Shown here in pieces: positions 31,745-39,868 of a stretch of 39,868 nt of DNA (its first letter is position 1; each line of letters opens with the position of its first letter). The notes under the pieces are model-generated. The model was not told the DNA's origin. It did no database searches and saw nothing but the letters and a program-made list of their open reading frames with translations. The position numbers were made by a program, and so were the translations under genes. This DNA comes from Clavibacter capsici. GTDB taxonomy: Bacteria; Actinomycetota; Actinomycetes; Actinomycetales; Microbacteriaceae. The stretch is from contig NZ_CP012574.1 in NCBI RefSeq assembly GCF_001280205.1, positions 1-39,868 on the forward strand. Direction: 5' to 3'.

Positions 31745-32551
31745 TCATCCGGTGACGAGGATGCTGGCAGCTGCTTCGATGACGTCATCGGTGATGGTCT
31801 CCAACTGGTTGATCTTGAGCACACGTTGGATCTGCGGGAAGAGCCGCTCGAGGAGGCGGAAGTTGCCGCGGGTGATGCGTTCGATGGCGGCGATGGCCTG
31901 GACATCCGTGAAATCTTCGGTGTTGAGTGTGTGGCCGAGGCGCTTCCAGTGGCGGTCGAGGACGAAGAGGAGCTCTTCCTGGCCGAGGGCACGGTAGCGG
32001 TGGGCGAAGCCGAGGCGGCTGTAGAGCTGCGGGTAGTGGCGGAAGCGCTGGTCGATGCCGGGCATGCCGATGAGGATGATCGCGAGGTGCTCGCGGTCGT
32101 GCCAATCGCGTAGGAGCTCGAGCGCGGTGGGCGTGAGCCGTTCCGCTTCGTCGATGATCAGCAGCTCGACCCACCGGCGCGCGTCGCCGCCGGTACCGAT
32201 GATCTTTCCGATCGTGCGCTGGTGATCCTCGATCCTGATGCCGAGGTCGACCGTCCAGCGGTCGAGCTCTCGCATGAGGTCCTTCGGCCGGGGTAGAACG
32301 TCGGGCGTGTAGAACACGGCGCGCGAGCGGTTGGCGGCGGCGTCGAGCTTGGGGTCATCCGCGCCGCGCCGACCCCACTCGTGGACGTAGGGCTCAAGAG
32401 TGTCCCAGTGCGCGTATCGGCGGGCGGAGTTGGTCTTTCCGACGCCGGCGTCGCCGTGGCAGATCCCGATGGTCTGCTCCTTCCGGACGGCGTTCGCGAA
32501 CTCGACGAACCGCCGGTGCTCTTTCGTGGTGATGAACGTGTCGGGCATCAT
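31745..32551 (-). CDS. tniB: TniB/TnsC-like AAA+ transposition ATPase
   Basis: This 268-residue AAA+ protein has Walker A GDAGVGKT (33-40), Walker B LLIIDEAERL (130-139) and a sensor segment LAIILIGMPG. It should choose target DNA and activate the transposase, like MuB or TnsC. The start overlaps the transposase stop by four bases (ATGA). No TniQ-type gene follows; the remaining 100 bases lead to the element end. Confidence 0.8.
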   Translation of the reverse strand: MMPDTFITTKEHRRFVEFANAVRKEQTIGICHGDAGVGKTNSARRYAHWDTLEPYVHEWGRRGADDPKLDAAANRSRAVFYTPDVLPRPKDLMRELDRWTVDLGIRIEDHQRTIGKIIGTGGDARRWVELLIIDEAERLTPTALELLRDWHDREHLAIILIGMPGIDQRFRHYPQLYSRLGFAHRYRALGQEELLFVLDRHWKRLGHTLNTEDFTDVQAIAAIERITRGNFRLLERLFPQIQRVLKINQLETITDDVIEAAASILVTG

Positions 32552-33936
32552 CCGTCCTCTTCATAGGTGCGCAGCCGCGGCCGCCGCGGCGGCGGTGCTG
32601 TCGCGGGCAGCTCGGCGCGTGCGGCGGCGGTGGTGGGGATGCGGTCGTTGAGGTCCCGGCGCAGCTGCCGGCGTCGGGCACGGCGTGCGGTCTCGACCTC
32701 GCGCAGGCTCATCCGCAGATTCGGGTGCGCCTCGTCGACGGCGACGCAGATGAAGGTGTTGTGGTCGTAGACGCGGATCTCGGAGATGTCACGCGGGTCG
32801 TACCGGATGGTCACGGTCCGGCCGACGAACGGCGCGAGAGTAGGGGCGAGGTACCGCTGGCCCTGGAAGTGGATCCCGTCGCGCTGCACGGTGCGGCTCT
32901 TCGGGACAGTGAGCAGGAGCCCGTCGAGCTCCACGAGACTCTCCGGCATCCGAGGCAGCCACCCGTCGCCGATCCACGCCGCGCGGGGCGTGACGCCGAG
33001 CTCCTTGTGTGGGCGGTCGTTGTAGGTGGAGATGAACGACCCGATGGCGGCGTCGAGGCCGGCGAGGTCGAGCGCCGGGGTCGGATGCCGGTTCCCGGCG
33101 CTGAGGCGGCCGGGGAGGAGCGGGAGCAGTTCCGTGGTGATGGTGCCGAAGAACCGCTCGATCTTCCCGCGGCCCTGGGGGCGGCCGACGGTGGAGTGGA
33201 TGATCCGGATCCGCAGCTCCGCGGCCGTGTGCTCGAGGTGCCGGCTGGTGAAGTCGGTGCCGTGGTCGACATGGAGGATGTCAGGGATCCCGCACATCGC
33301 CCAGCCCGGATCGGGTTTTCGCCAGATCGCTTGCCGCAGCGCCAGGGCGGTGTTCATCGCCGAAGGGGCGCCGGTGAAGACGGTGTACCCGCAGATGGCA
33401 CGGGAGTAATCGTCCATGATGACCGTCAGCCAAGGCCGGTCGGGCTTCCCGCTAGTGCCGACGATGAGGACGTCGAGCTCGGTGTGGTCGGCCTGCCACG
33501 TCTGGTTCGGGCGCTCCGCCCGGCGCCGGTACACGAGCTCGTGCCGATCCCGATACGACGCCGGCCCCTCCAGAGCCAGCGTCACCAACGCGGGCTCGAG
33601 GGCCTGAACGATCTCCCGCACCGTGGAGTAGCTCGGGATCGAGTCTCCGCGCTGCAACGCATCCGCGGCGGCAAGCCGGTGCAGGGTCGCGATGCTCGGT
33701 CGGGGCCTGGTCAGCGCGAGCCGCTCGACGAACGCGACCGTCGCTGCAGCTGTTCGCCGCCGCCCCGCGTCGCCCCGCGCGTGGGGGTCGAGGGCGGCGA
33801 TGCCGCCGGCGCGGTAGAGGTGGTGCCAGCGTTGCAGGGTGCGTGCGCTGACGCCGGTGGTGCGGGCGAGAACCGCGAGCGGGATCTCGTCTTCGACATG
33901 CAGCCGAAGAATCCGCCACCGTCCGAGCCCGTCCAC
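32548..33936 (-). CDS. tniA: TniA/Mu-type DDE transposase
   Basis: This protein of about 462 residues has an N-terminal helix-turn-helix (VLARTTGVSARTLQRWHHLY, about 22-41). An rve catalytic domain follows with DDE residues Asp150 (WQADHTELD), Asp224 (HVDHGTDF) and Glu260 (GRGKIERFFG), and then a Mu-type C-terminal beta-barrel and a basic tail. The spacing of the last two residues fits DD(35)E. The GTG at 33936 gives the start best matching related proteins; the frame opens to 34008, inside the resolvase gene. Confidence 0.82.
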   Translation of the reverse strand: MDGLGRWRILRLHVEDEIPLAVLARTTGVSARTLQRWHHLYRAGGIAALDPHARGDAGRRRTAAATVAFVERLALTRPRPSIATLHRLAAADALQRGDSIPSYSTVREIVQALEPALVTLALEGPASYRDRHELVYRRRAERPNQTWQADHTELDVLIVGTSGKPDRPWLTVIMDDYSRAICGYTVFTGAPSAMNTALALRQAIWRKPDPGWAMCGIPDILHVDHGTDFTSRHLEHTAAELRIRIIHSTVGRPQGRGKIERFFGTITTELLPLLPGRLSAGNRHPTPALDLAGLDAAIGSFISTYNDRPHKELGVTPRAAWIGDGWLPRMPESLVELDGLLLTVPKSRTVQRDGIHFQGQRYLAPTLAPFVGRTVTIRYDPRDISEIRVYDHNTFICVAVDEAHPNLRMSLREVETARRARRRQLRRDLNDRIPTTAAARAELPATAPPPRRPRLRTYEEDG

Positions 33937-33944
33937 GCCTTGAC

Positions 33945-34538
33945 CTACATCGCGGCGCTCTCGCGCGCAGCGTTCGACTGGTGCCGGTACAACGTCGCCC
34001 GGCTCCACCCGACAAGCCGTGCCGCGTCTTCCGCGGTCCGGCCGCGGGCGCGCGCGTCGGTCGCGATCTGGAGCTTGTCGGCGATCACGGCCGGATCGGA
34101 CAGGGGGCGACCGAAGCGGGTCCCGTTGTCGCGTGCGACGGCGATGCCGGCGTTGACGCGCTCGACGATGAGCTCGCGCTCGTACTCGGCCAGGCTCGCG
34201 AGCATGCCCAGCATCAGCCGGCCCGAGGTGGTCGCCGGGTCGATGCCGTCGGAGATGGATCGGATCTGCACACCGCGTTCGCGTAGGAGCTTGACGGTGC
34301 TGAGGACGTCGAGCATGGAGCGGCCCAGGCGGTCAATCCGCCAGACGACGATGGTGTCGCCGTCCTCGGCGTACTCGAGCAGCTTCTTCATCCCCGGCCG
34401 CTCGATCGCGGCCCGGCTGCCGGAGGTGACGTCGGCGAACACGTCCCGCTTCTGCACACCGTCCTTCACCAGCGCGTCGAGCTGGAGCTGCGCATCCTGA
34501 CTCGTCGTGCTCACTCGCGTGTATCCCAGAAGCCTCAC
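33945..34538 (-). CDS. Serine resolvase of the tni element
   Basis: This 197-residue resolvase begins (GTG start) with the family motif LLGYTRVSTTSQDAQ, nucleophile Ser10, and has VVWRIDRLGRSMLDV and the arm helix EYERELIVERVNAGI. A C-terminal helix-turn-helix follows (TAEDAARLVGWSRATLYRH). It would resolve cointegrates formed by TniA. It is only about 30% like the 31012 recombinase by eye. An in-frame GTG at 34586 would start the protein inside the inverted repeat and is less likely. Confidence 0.83.
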   Translation of the reverse strand: MRLLGYTRVSTTSQDAQLQLDALVKDGVQKRDVFADVTSGSRAAIERPGMKKLLEYAEDGDTIVVWRIDRLGRSMLDVLSTVKLLRERGVQIRSISDGIDPATTSGRLMLGMLASLAEYERELIVERVNAGIAVARDNGTRFGRPLSDPAVIADKLQIATDARARGRTAEDAARLVGWSRATLYRHQSNAARESAAM

Positions 34539-34585
34539 CCGAGCAGTCTGCCTCAGAAACGCCCACGGCGGGCTTCCCCGAGACA

Positions 34586-34692
34586 CTTTGCGGTGAGATG
34601 ACTTGACGAGACGTCGAGGCCCCAGTAACCAGGCTCGCTTGACGCGGCTCGGACGGGCACTCGGCGATGTCTTGGAAAGCTATTGGTTTTCG
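34586..34692. other. Junction between the tni element and module A
   Basis: About 100 bp with no gene. In the circle it leads straight into position 1 and the 3' flank of module A. No target-site duplication of the transposon is visible here. Confidence 0.4.
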
Positions 34693-34752
34693 AGACGCAA
34701 GAAGACAGAGCTCTCCCTATGGCGGGAGGTGTGCTTTTTCGAGCTCCGCTGC

Positions 34753-34938
34753 CTAGGGCTTGCGGGACCAGGCCTTGGCGATCTTCCTGATTCGCTCAGC
34801 CGGCTCCTTGCTCTTGCCGAAGAGGACACGGCGCACGATCGGCGCGCCGATGATGATGGCCAGAAGCGGCGGCATCGCGGTGACAAGTGCGGTCAGGAAG
34901 TTCACCTCCTCCGGGGACTCGGGAAGCAGGTTCGTCAT
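34753..34938 (-). CDS. Small membrane peptide, 61 aa (same gene as 61-246)
   Basis: Identical to the gene at 61-246, repeated because the contig overlaps itself. Its leader hairpins fall at 34950-35066 and its terminators at 35160-35184 and 35333-35353. Confidence 0.6.
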   Translation of the reverse strand: MTNLLPESPEEVNFLTALVTAMPPLLAIIIGAPIVRRVLFGKSKEPAERIRKIAKAWSRKP

Positions 34939-35873
34939 GACGAGCCTCTCCGCAGGGGACACGCGAGCGTGTCGGGGTGGCACCGCGCCGGGTGGCGCGG
35001 TGAGTTCGGGACGCACCCACGGCGAGGTCGCGGTGGGTGGGCAAGAGGAGAGCGCCACGGGCGCTCGAGCTGCTCAGCTGTCATGGCCGACGTCCGCCGC
35101 TGATGGTCGACCTGACCGAAAAGTTGTCGACGTGGTGCTCAGGGGCGCGTTCGGGCATGAAAAAAGCCAGCCCGTGGGCTGGCTAGTTCGGTGGGAGGGG
35201 TCCTATTCGTGCGGCCATAATCGGCTATACGGCGTGCCCACATCGTATGACGTCACTATGTCACAGTGCACAAGAGCGTTCGTGCCCTGTGTCTCTGTGT
35301 GGGCATTTCGTGGGCCACGCCGGAGACGAAGAAGGCCAGCGCGGGGCTGGCCTGGATGGTGGACATAGCTCTCCACCGACAAGTTCATCGTACGACTTTT
35401 CGACCGCGGCCGCGAGGACACACACAGGCGCGGTGCGCTCTTAACCGTTGGGGAGGAAGCCACCCTGCGGCAATGTACCGGCCCAGCTCCGACATCTTGA
35501 ACCTAAGGGGTGAAGCCACGGATCCCGCGCGTTCACCACCCCGCTCACCTTTAAGTAGTGGGGGGACATCGTGCCCATGTCAACTGCGACGGGCGCCAGG
35601 GTTGTCCGAGCCTCATCATTCGATGAGGACTGTGTGGCTCCAGGGTCCGGCGAGCGGTCCGTACGTCTCACGGGCGATGCGTGCCCGGGTATCGAACTGT
35701 CGAAAGCCGGCGGCGCGTGGAGGGCCAAGCTGGCGGAGTTCTCGGGGACAGGCTCGCTTGGATCGCCCACATGTCCGCTGCTTCGGTGGTGCCAGACGCC
35801 CTTGGCTCCCTTGGAGGACTCATCGCCACCGCCAGAACCTACGCGGCGTCGCCTGCGCGAGGCTCTGGCGTCG

Positions 35874-36533
35874 CTACTGCTGCTCTTGCGCGGTGACGGC
35901 GCGTTCGACTTCTCCGAGGAGAGCGTCGGGTGAGGTCAGCTCGAGCTGGGTGTCGTTGAGGAAGATCGTCGGGGTGCCGGTGACGCCGAGGGCGATGCCG
36001 GCGTCGAAGTCCTGCTGCACGCGCGCCTTCGTTGCTGGGTCCGAGACGACCGCGTCATACGCGGCAAGGTCGAGCCCCAGCTCGTCGGCGAAGCTGCGGA
36101 ACAAGCTGGCCTTGGACCCCTGCTGCTCGCCCCACTGGGTCTGGGTGTCAAACATGCGCTGGTACATGGCCTCGAACTGCCCCTGCTGGGCGGCGGCTTC
36201 AACGGCGACAGCGGCGTTCATCGAGTTCTTGTGCGCGGGAATCGGGAAGTACCGGGTGACGAACGTGACGCGGCCAGCGTACTCCTCGCGCAGCTGCTCG
36301 ACGTAGGGGTGCACGGCGAGGCAGACCTCGCATTCGAAGTCGAGGAACTCCGTGAACACGACGGACCCTTCAGGCGCCGTATCGAGGCGGTGGCTGTTTT
36401 CGGCAACGACCGTCACCGTGTCCGCATCGATGGTCGAGTCCGGTTGCGCGCGGCTGATGACGAATGCCGAGGCGAGGACCGCGACGGCGAGGCCGGCGGC
36501 GAGGGACAGCTGGATCTTGGTGGTGCGCTTCAT
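35874..36533 (-). CDS. DsbA-family protein (same gene as 1182-1841)
   Basis: Identical to the gene at 1182-1841, with the CEVC active site. Repeated by contig overlap, not a paralogue. Confidence 0.85.
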   Translation of the reverse strand: MKRTTKIQLSLAAGLAVAVLASAFVISRAQPDSTIDADTVTVVAENSHRLDTAPEGSVVFTEFLDFECEVCLAVHPYVEQLREEYAGRVTFVTRYFPIPAHKNSMNAAVAVEAAAQQGQFEAMYQRMFDTQTQWGEQQGSKASLFRSFADELGLDLAAYDAVVSDPATKARVQQDFDAGIALGVTGTPTIFLNDTQLELTSPDALLGEVERAVTAQEQQ

Positions 36534-36576
36534 GGGTCTCCGGGGAGGGTGGTGCGGTGACAGTGGCGGTAGGGCG

Positions 36577-37260
36577 TCAGCAGCAGTCGCATGCCTCGAC
36601 CTCGCGCTCACCGGTGAGCGCGGAGACGGGGGTCTTGCACGCGTCGCCGCGCCAGGCTTCCAGTCCCTCGCGGACGGCGAAGACCACGATGATGAGGCCT
36701 GCGACCGGGTCTGCCCACGTCCACCCGAAGACGAGGTTCAGGACGAGACCGAGGAGGACCGCGGCGGAGAGGTAGCTGCAGATCAGCGTCTGCTTAGAGT
36801 CCGCGATCGCGGACGCGGAGCCGAGCTCCGTACCGGTGCGCCGCTCGAGGAGGCTGAGGAACGGCATGATCGCCAGGCTCACCGCTGCGAGGATGATGCC
36901 CACGGGCGAGTGGTCGGGTTCCCGGATCCCGGTCAGCGCGAGGACCGCGTCGACGCTCACGTACGCGGCAAGCCCGAAGAAGGAGACCGCGATGACGCGG
37001 AGCGTGACGCGTTCACGCTTCTCTGGATCCGGGGCAGCGAACTGCCAGGCGACCGCGGCCGCGGAGAGCACTTCGACGATCGAGTCCAGCCCGAACCCGA
37101 TGAGCGCGGTGGAAGACGCGACTGTGCCGGCCGTGATCGCGATGATCGCCTCGATGACGTTGTAGGTGATCGTCGCGGCGACGATCCACCGGATCCGGCG
37201 CTGGAGAAGCGTCCTGCGGGCGGGAGCGAGCACACCGGTTCGGATAGTGGTGGTGCTCAT
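36577..37260 (-). CDS. Cation diffusion facilitator (same gene as 1885-2568)
   Basis: Identical to the gene at 1885-2568; overlap copy of the CDF metal exporter. Confidence 0.85.
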   Translation of the reverse strand: MSTTTIRTGVLAPARRTLLQRRIRWIVAATITYNVIEAIIAITAGTVASSTALIGFGLDSIVEVLSAAAVAWQFAAPDPEKRERVTLRVIAVSFFGLAAYVSVDAVLALTGIREPDHSPVGIILAAVSLAIMPFLSLLERRTGTELGSASAIADSKQTLICSYLSAAVLLGLVLNLVFGWTWADPVAGLIIVVFAVREGLEAWRGDACKTPVSALTGEREVEACDCC

Positions 37261-37610
37261 GCGGTTACCCCGCAGCACAGCGGAATGTCGCAGTCCTCAT
37301 CTGCGCAGGGCACGCCGTCATCGACAGCCAGTACGACATCGACCAGCGCGGTCAGTGCCCGAGTGAGGTGTGCGTCCGCGATTTCGTACCGGGTAGATCG
37401 GCCCTCGGTCACGGCCACCACAATCCCGCAGCCACGAAGGCACGTCAGGTGGTTGGACACGTTGGAGCGCGTCAACTCGAGCTCCACAGCGAGCTTGCTC
37501 GGATAGCCCGGCCCCTCGAGCAGGTGCAGCAGAATTCGAGACCTAGTCGGATCGGCCATGGCCCGCCCCAGCCGGTTCATCACGTCCACGCGCGAAGCAA
37601 GAGTCAGCAT
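37257..37610 (-). CDS. cmtR: CmtR-type repressor (same gene as 2565-2918)
   Basis: Identical to the gene at 2565-2918; overlap copy with Cys57, Cys61 and Cys102. Confidence 0.9.
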   Translation of the reverse strand: MLTLASRVDVMNRLGRAMADPTRSRILLHLLEGPGYPSKLAVELELTRSNVSNHLTCLRGCGIVVAVTEGRSTRYEIADAHLTRALTALVDVVLAVDDGVPCADEDCDIPLCCGVTA

Positions 37611-37907
37611 CCACTGACCATACAGCACATAGTGACCTATCGGCAGGGAAGCCCGGATCGTGGCATCCCCCGTTGGGTCACCGAGTGGAACGCTACGGGG
37701 CCTGACCCCGATACTTCGCCCCGGTGATGCGCCATCGAGAGGTACCAGAACACCGCCGTCAAGCGGCAACAGTCATAACCTGAGACGCTAGATTCCGCGG
37801 CCAACGCTCGGCGCCGAAGTGGTCCGGAGAGGGATCCCCTGCTGAGACGCTTGAAGACAGAGCTCTCCTTAAGCGAAGAGGGTGCGCTTTTTCGAGTTCC
37901 GCGAGGC

Positions 37908-38093
37908 CTAGGGCTTGCGGTTCCAGAACTTGGTGGCCTTCCCAATGCGGTCCATCGTCTTGTCGCTCCTACGGAGCGCAGCGATGTAGACGAGCGGCGC
38001 GAAGACGAGAATCGCGACCGTCTTCGGCTGAGGCGCGAGCGTCGACACCAGGAAGTTCACCTCCTCCAGGATCTCGGGAAGCAGGATCGTCAT
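37908..38093 (-). CDS. Small membrane peptide, 61 aa (same gene as 3216-3401)
   Basis: Identical to the gene at 3216-3401. Module B as a whole recurs at 37853-38778, with terminators at 38315-38339 and 38488-38508. Confidence 0.6.
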   Translation of the reverse strand: MTILLPEILEEVNFLVSTLAPQPKTVAILVFAPLVYIAALRRSDKTMDRIGKATKFWNRKP

Positions 38094-38793
38094 GACGAGC
38101 CTCTCCGCAGGGGACACGCGAGCGTGTCGGGGTGACACCGCGCCGGACGGCGTGGTGAGTTTGGGACGCACGCACGGCGAGTTCGCGGTGAGTGCGTAAG
38201 AGGAGAGCGCCACAGGCGCTCGAGCTGCTCAGCCGTCATGTCGGCACTACGCCGCTGAGGATCGACTTAGCCGAAAAGGTGCCGGCGGGATGCTCGCGGG
38301 CGTGTTCGGGCATGAAAAAAGCCAGCCCGTGGGCTGGCTAGTTCGAGGTGAGAGTTTGTGTCCGTACGGCCCTAGTCGGCCACACGACGTACCCAAATCG
38401 TATGCAATCACTATGTCACGGTGCACAAGAGCGTCTGTGCCCTGTGTCTCGACAGCAGAACCCCGTGGGCGGCGCCGGAGACGAAGAAGGCCAGCGCGAG
38501 GCTGGCCTTGACGTGAGCAGGATGCGGACATGCGCATCCGCATGTGTCCTAAGCGTACCGCGATCCGGTTGAGACCGCGCGGGCGCGCAGAAGACATGCA
38601 CTAGTAACTGTAGAGGAGGAAGCCACGTCGGAGAGACGCATGACAGCAAGCTCACACCTTGAACCTACGGGGTGACGCCACCGGGCCGACTCGTCGCCGC
38701 CTTGCTCATCTTCAAGTAGTGGGGAGACATCGTGGCGCTGTCAACTGCGACGTGCGCCGGGGTCGTGCCTGCCGCACGGGTCCGCCCTGTGGC

Positions 38794-39066
38794 CTAGACG
38801 ACCTTGCGGATCCACTCCCAGGTCTCCTTGTCTAGCCACCCTTGCCGCGCCTTGCCGTCGATTTCGACACAGAAGATTTCGTCGTTGGCGTCGAGGATCG
38901 GCTGTAGCGCGTCAGAGACGCCCTGCGCCGTCAGATAGGGGCCTGAGACGATCCACGTGGACTTGAGGATGTTGGCCCAGGTGCCGTAGGACTTGATCTT
39001 CTCAATGAGCTTGTCGTATGTCTGGCCCGGCGAGTTGAGGTCGTACGAGATGAGGATGGCGGTCAT
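38794..39066 (-). CDS. Cas2-fold SinR-like protein (same gene as 4102-4374)
   Basis: Identical to the gene at 4102-4374; overlap copy. Confidence 0.6.
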   Translation of the reverse strand: MTAILISYDLNSPGQTYDKLIEKIKSYGTWANILKSTWIVSGPYLTAQGVSDALQPILDANDEIFCVEIDGKARQGWLDKETWEWIRKVV

Positions 39067-39182
39067 GGGTCAGACGCTATTGGCGCTAGCTCTCCATGGC
39101 CGCCCCCAGGCCGGGGGCCGCAGACGCCGACACGCTGTGCGTGTCGGCCTCTTAAGGCGGCTAGCCGCGCTACCTTGGCGGC

Positions 39183-39428
39183 ATGACAGAGAAGGGCACG
39201 CCCCGACGCCCCCGCGGCTCGGTTGAGAAGGGGGTGACTCCTCGGTGGACCATCGAGGAGTCGTCTCGTGACGCCGTAAACGCGATGGCGAAGGCGGCGG
39301 GCATCTCCTCGTCGTACTTCGTCGACCTCTCGATCACGCATCTGCGTGCGGAGTTCGAAGTCGACGGTGTCCCGTCTTGGCTGCGCACCGCGCTAAGCCG
39401 TGAGGAGCTGCCGATCGAGCCCACTTAA
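39183..39428 (+). CDS. Ribbon-helix-helix-like protein (same gene as 4491-4736)
   Basis: Identical to the gene at 4491-4736; overlap copy. The inverted repeat recurs at 39126-39148 and the hairpin at 39436-39459. Confidence 0.55.
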   Translation: MTEKGTPRRPRGSVEKGVTPRWTIEESSRDAVNAMAKAAGISSSYFVDLSITHLRAEFEVDGVPSWLRTALSREELPIEPT

Positions 39429-39654
39429 CGAGCATGGCCCCCCGCTTTCGCGAGGGGCCGAAGCACTGCGCCTTAGACCCTGACTGTTTGGCGACGGAAC
39501 AGGTCTACGGCGGATCGAGTAAAGAACCGGCTTCTCAGGGCCGGGCCTTCGTCGTGCCTCCAATGAGCACATCAAGGGAAGCGAGCCCATCATAACCACG
39601 TCCGTAGACCTCGCAACACCTCCGACACGCAAGACACGTGCGTATTTCCGCAGG

Positions 39655-39868
39655 TTGGCAAACGCCTCGAGCGAGCCGACGCTGCCCGGGTTGGAGCCGT
39701 CGAGCGCGCTCGACGCAGAGAACGCGCCGGCGTCGTGGTCGCTGCCGGTGCCGGCCGGTGCGTACGCCAAGGTGCCGGCGTGGACTTCGCCGGCCGCGTG
39801 GATGGCTGCTGTCCGTGCGGACGTGCTCTCGGCCGAGGGCCACGCTGCCCGCCGGCAGATCGACGTCA
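39655..39868 (+). CDS. Replication initiator, first 71 codons (same gene as 4963-6564)
   Basis: Identical to the start of the gene at 4963 and cut by the end of the window at residue 71. This is an artefact of where the contig stops, not a truncated gene. Confidence 0.75.
   Translation, partial: MANASSEPTLPGLEPSSALDAENAPASWSLPVPAGAYAKVPAWTSPAAWMAAVRADVLSAEGHAARRQIDV

Larger units (their letters stand above)
31644..34585. mobile_element. Compact tniA-tniB-resolvase transposon
   Basis: Three minus-strand genes (serine resolvase, DDE transposase, AAA+ ATPase) are bracketed by imperfect inverted repeats: TGTCTCAGGTGAGGCC at 31644-31659 and, inverted, TGTCTCGGGGAAGCC ending at 34585. Ends starting TGTC are typical of Tn402/Tn5053-like elements. 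The similarity continues a few bases outwards (GCAA), and no 5-bp target duplication is visible, so the exact ends are tentative. No passenger gene is inside. Confidence 0.5.
34693..39868. repeat. Right copy of terminal redundancy (contig overlap)
   Basis: Exact direct repeat of 1-5176. Genes in it are the same genes as at the left end and are listed again below only so that the window is complete. In the circular molecule, position 34692 is followed by position 1. Confidence 0.95.

Noticed and set aside
32725-34500. 591-codon plus-strand open frame over the tni genes
   Set aside because: Opposite strand of a DDE transposase and resolvase with intact catalytic motifs.
31639-34590. Target-site duplication flanking the tni element
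   Set aside because: GCAAG on the left and CTTTG on the right are not direct repeats; the similarity is inverted and belongs to the end repeats.
35874-37610. Second metal-resistance operon as a true duplication
   Set aside because: Exact identity including all flanks at the contig ends shows it is the same operon read twice through the circular junction.

Overview
This window is a circular plasmid written out as a linear contig that runs past its own end. Bases 1-5176 recur exactly at 34693-39868, so the real molecule is most likely a circle of 34,692 bp. The G+C-rich codon use, a CmtR-type metal sensor, Lsr2, SCO6880-type conjugation genes and Pat-1/Chp-like secreted serine proteases beside a family 3 pectate lyase point to a plant-associated actinobacterium of the Microbacteriaceae (Clavibacter, Curtobacterium or Rathayibacter-like). 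The species cannot be fixed from sequence alone.

Layout around the circle. (1) 1-4740: a cadmium/lead-type metal operon (CmtR regulator, cation diffusion facilitator, DsbA-like protein) lies between two diverged copies of an unusual module of about 900 bp. Each copy encodes a 61-residue one-helix membrane peptide behind a long, hairpin-rich leader that is far better conserved than the peptide. Next to the second copy is a free-standing Cas2/SinR-fold protein and a divergent ribbon-helix-helix protein. (2) 4963-10022: maintenance. A winged-helix replication initiator is followed by a 172-bp block of very strong inverted repeats, a Replic_Relax-like protein, a HicAB toxin-antitoxin pair with a palindromic operator on its promoter, and a ParA/ribbon-helix-helix partition pair behind a repeat-rich putative centromere. 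(3) 10104-22842: conjugation. A VirD4/FtsK-type coupling ATPase and a small regulator precede a long operon encoding a MinD-like ATPase, VirB2-, VirB8- and VirB6-like membrane proteins, an SCO6880/VirB4 pair, a peptidoglycan hydrolase, two unknown proteins and an HNH nuclease broken by an in-frame stop. A 19-bp-arm hairpin closes the operon. No conventional relaxase was recognised.

(4) 22900-29540: secreted virulence-type genes. One Pat-1/Chp-like protease sits between two copies of the HNH gene 3' end. A second cassette holds two V8/trypsin-like proteases (one lacking its catalytic His), a PL3 pectate lyase and another Pat-1/Chp-like protease, and it sits between two decayed copies of one unknown gene fragment. 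These direct-repeat brackets suggest acquisition and possible loss by homologous recombination. (5) 30000-34600: a small membrane peptide, a plasmid Lsr2 (xenogeneic silencer), an unknown membrane protein, a serine recombinase, and a compact tniA-tniB-resolvase transposon. The contig then re-enters region 1.

Together this describes a self-maintaining, probably transferable plasmid that carries metal resistance and plant cell-wall and protein-degrading exoenzymes. Its own Lsr2 may keep the foreign cargo quiet. The least explained elements are the duplicated structured-leader/membrane-peptide modules and the 6571-6742 hairpin block.
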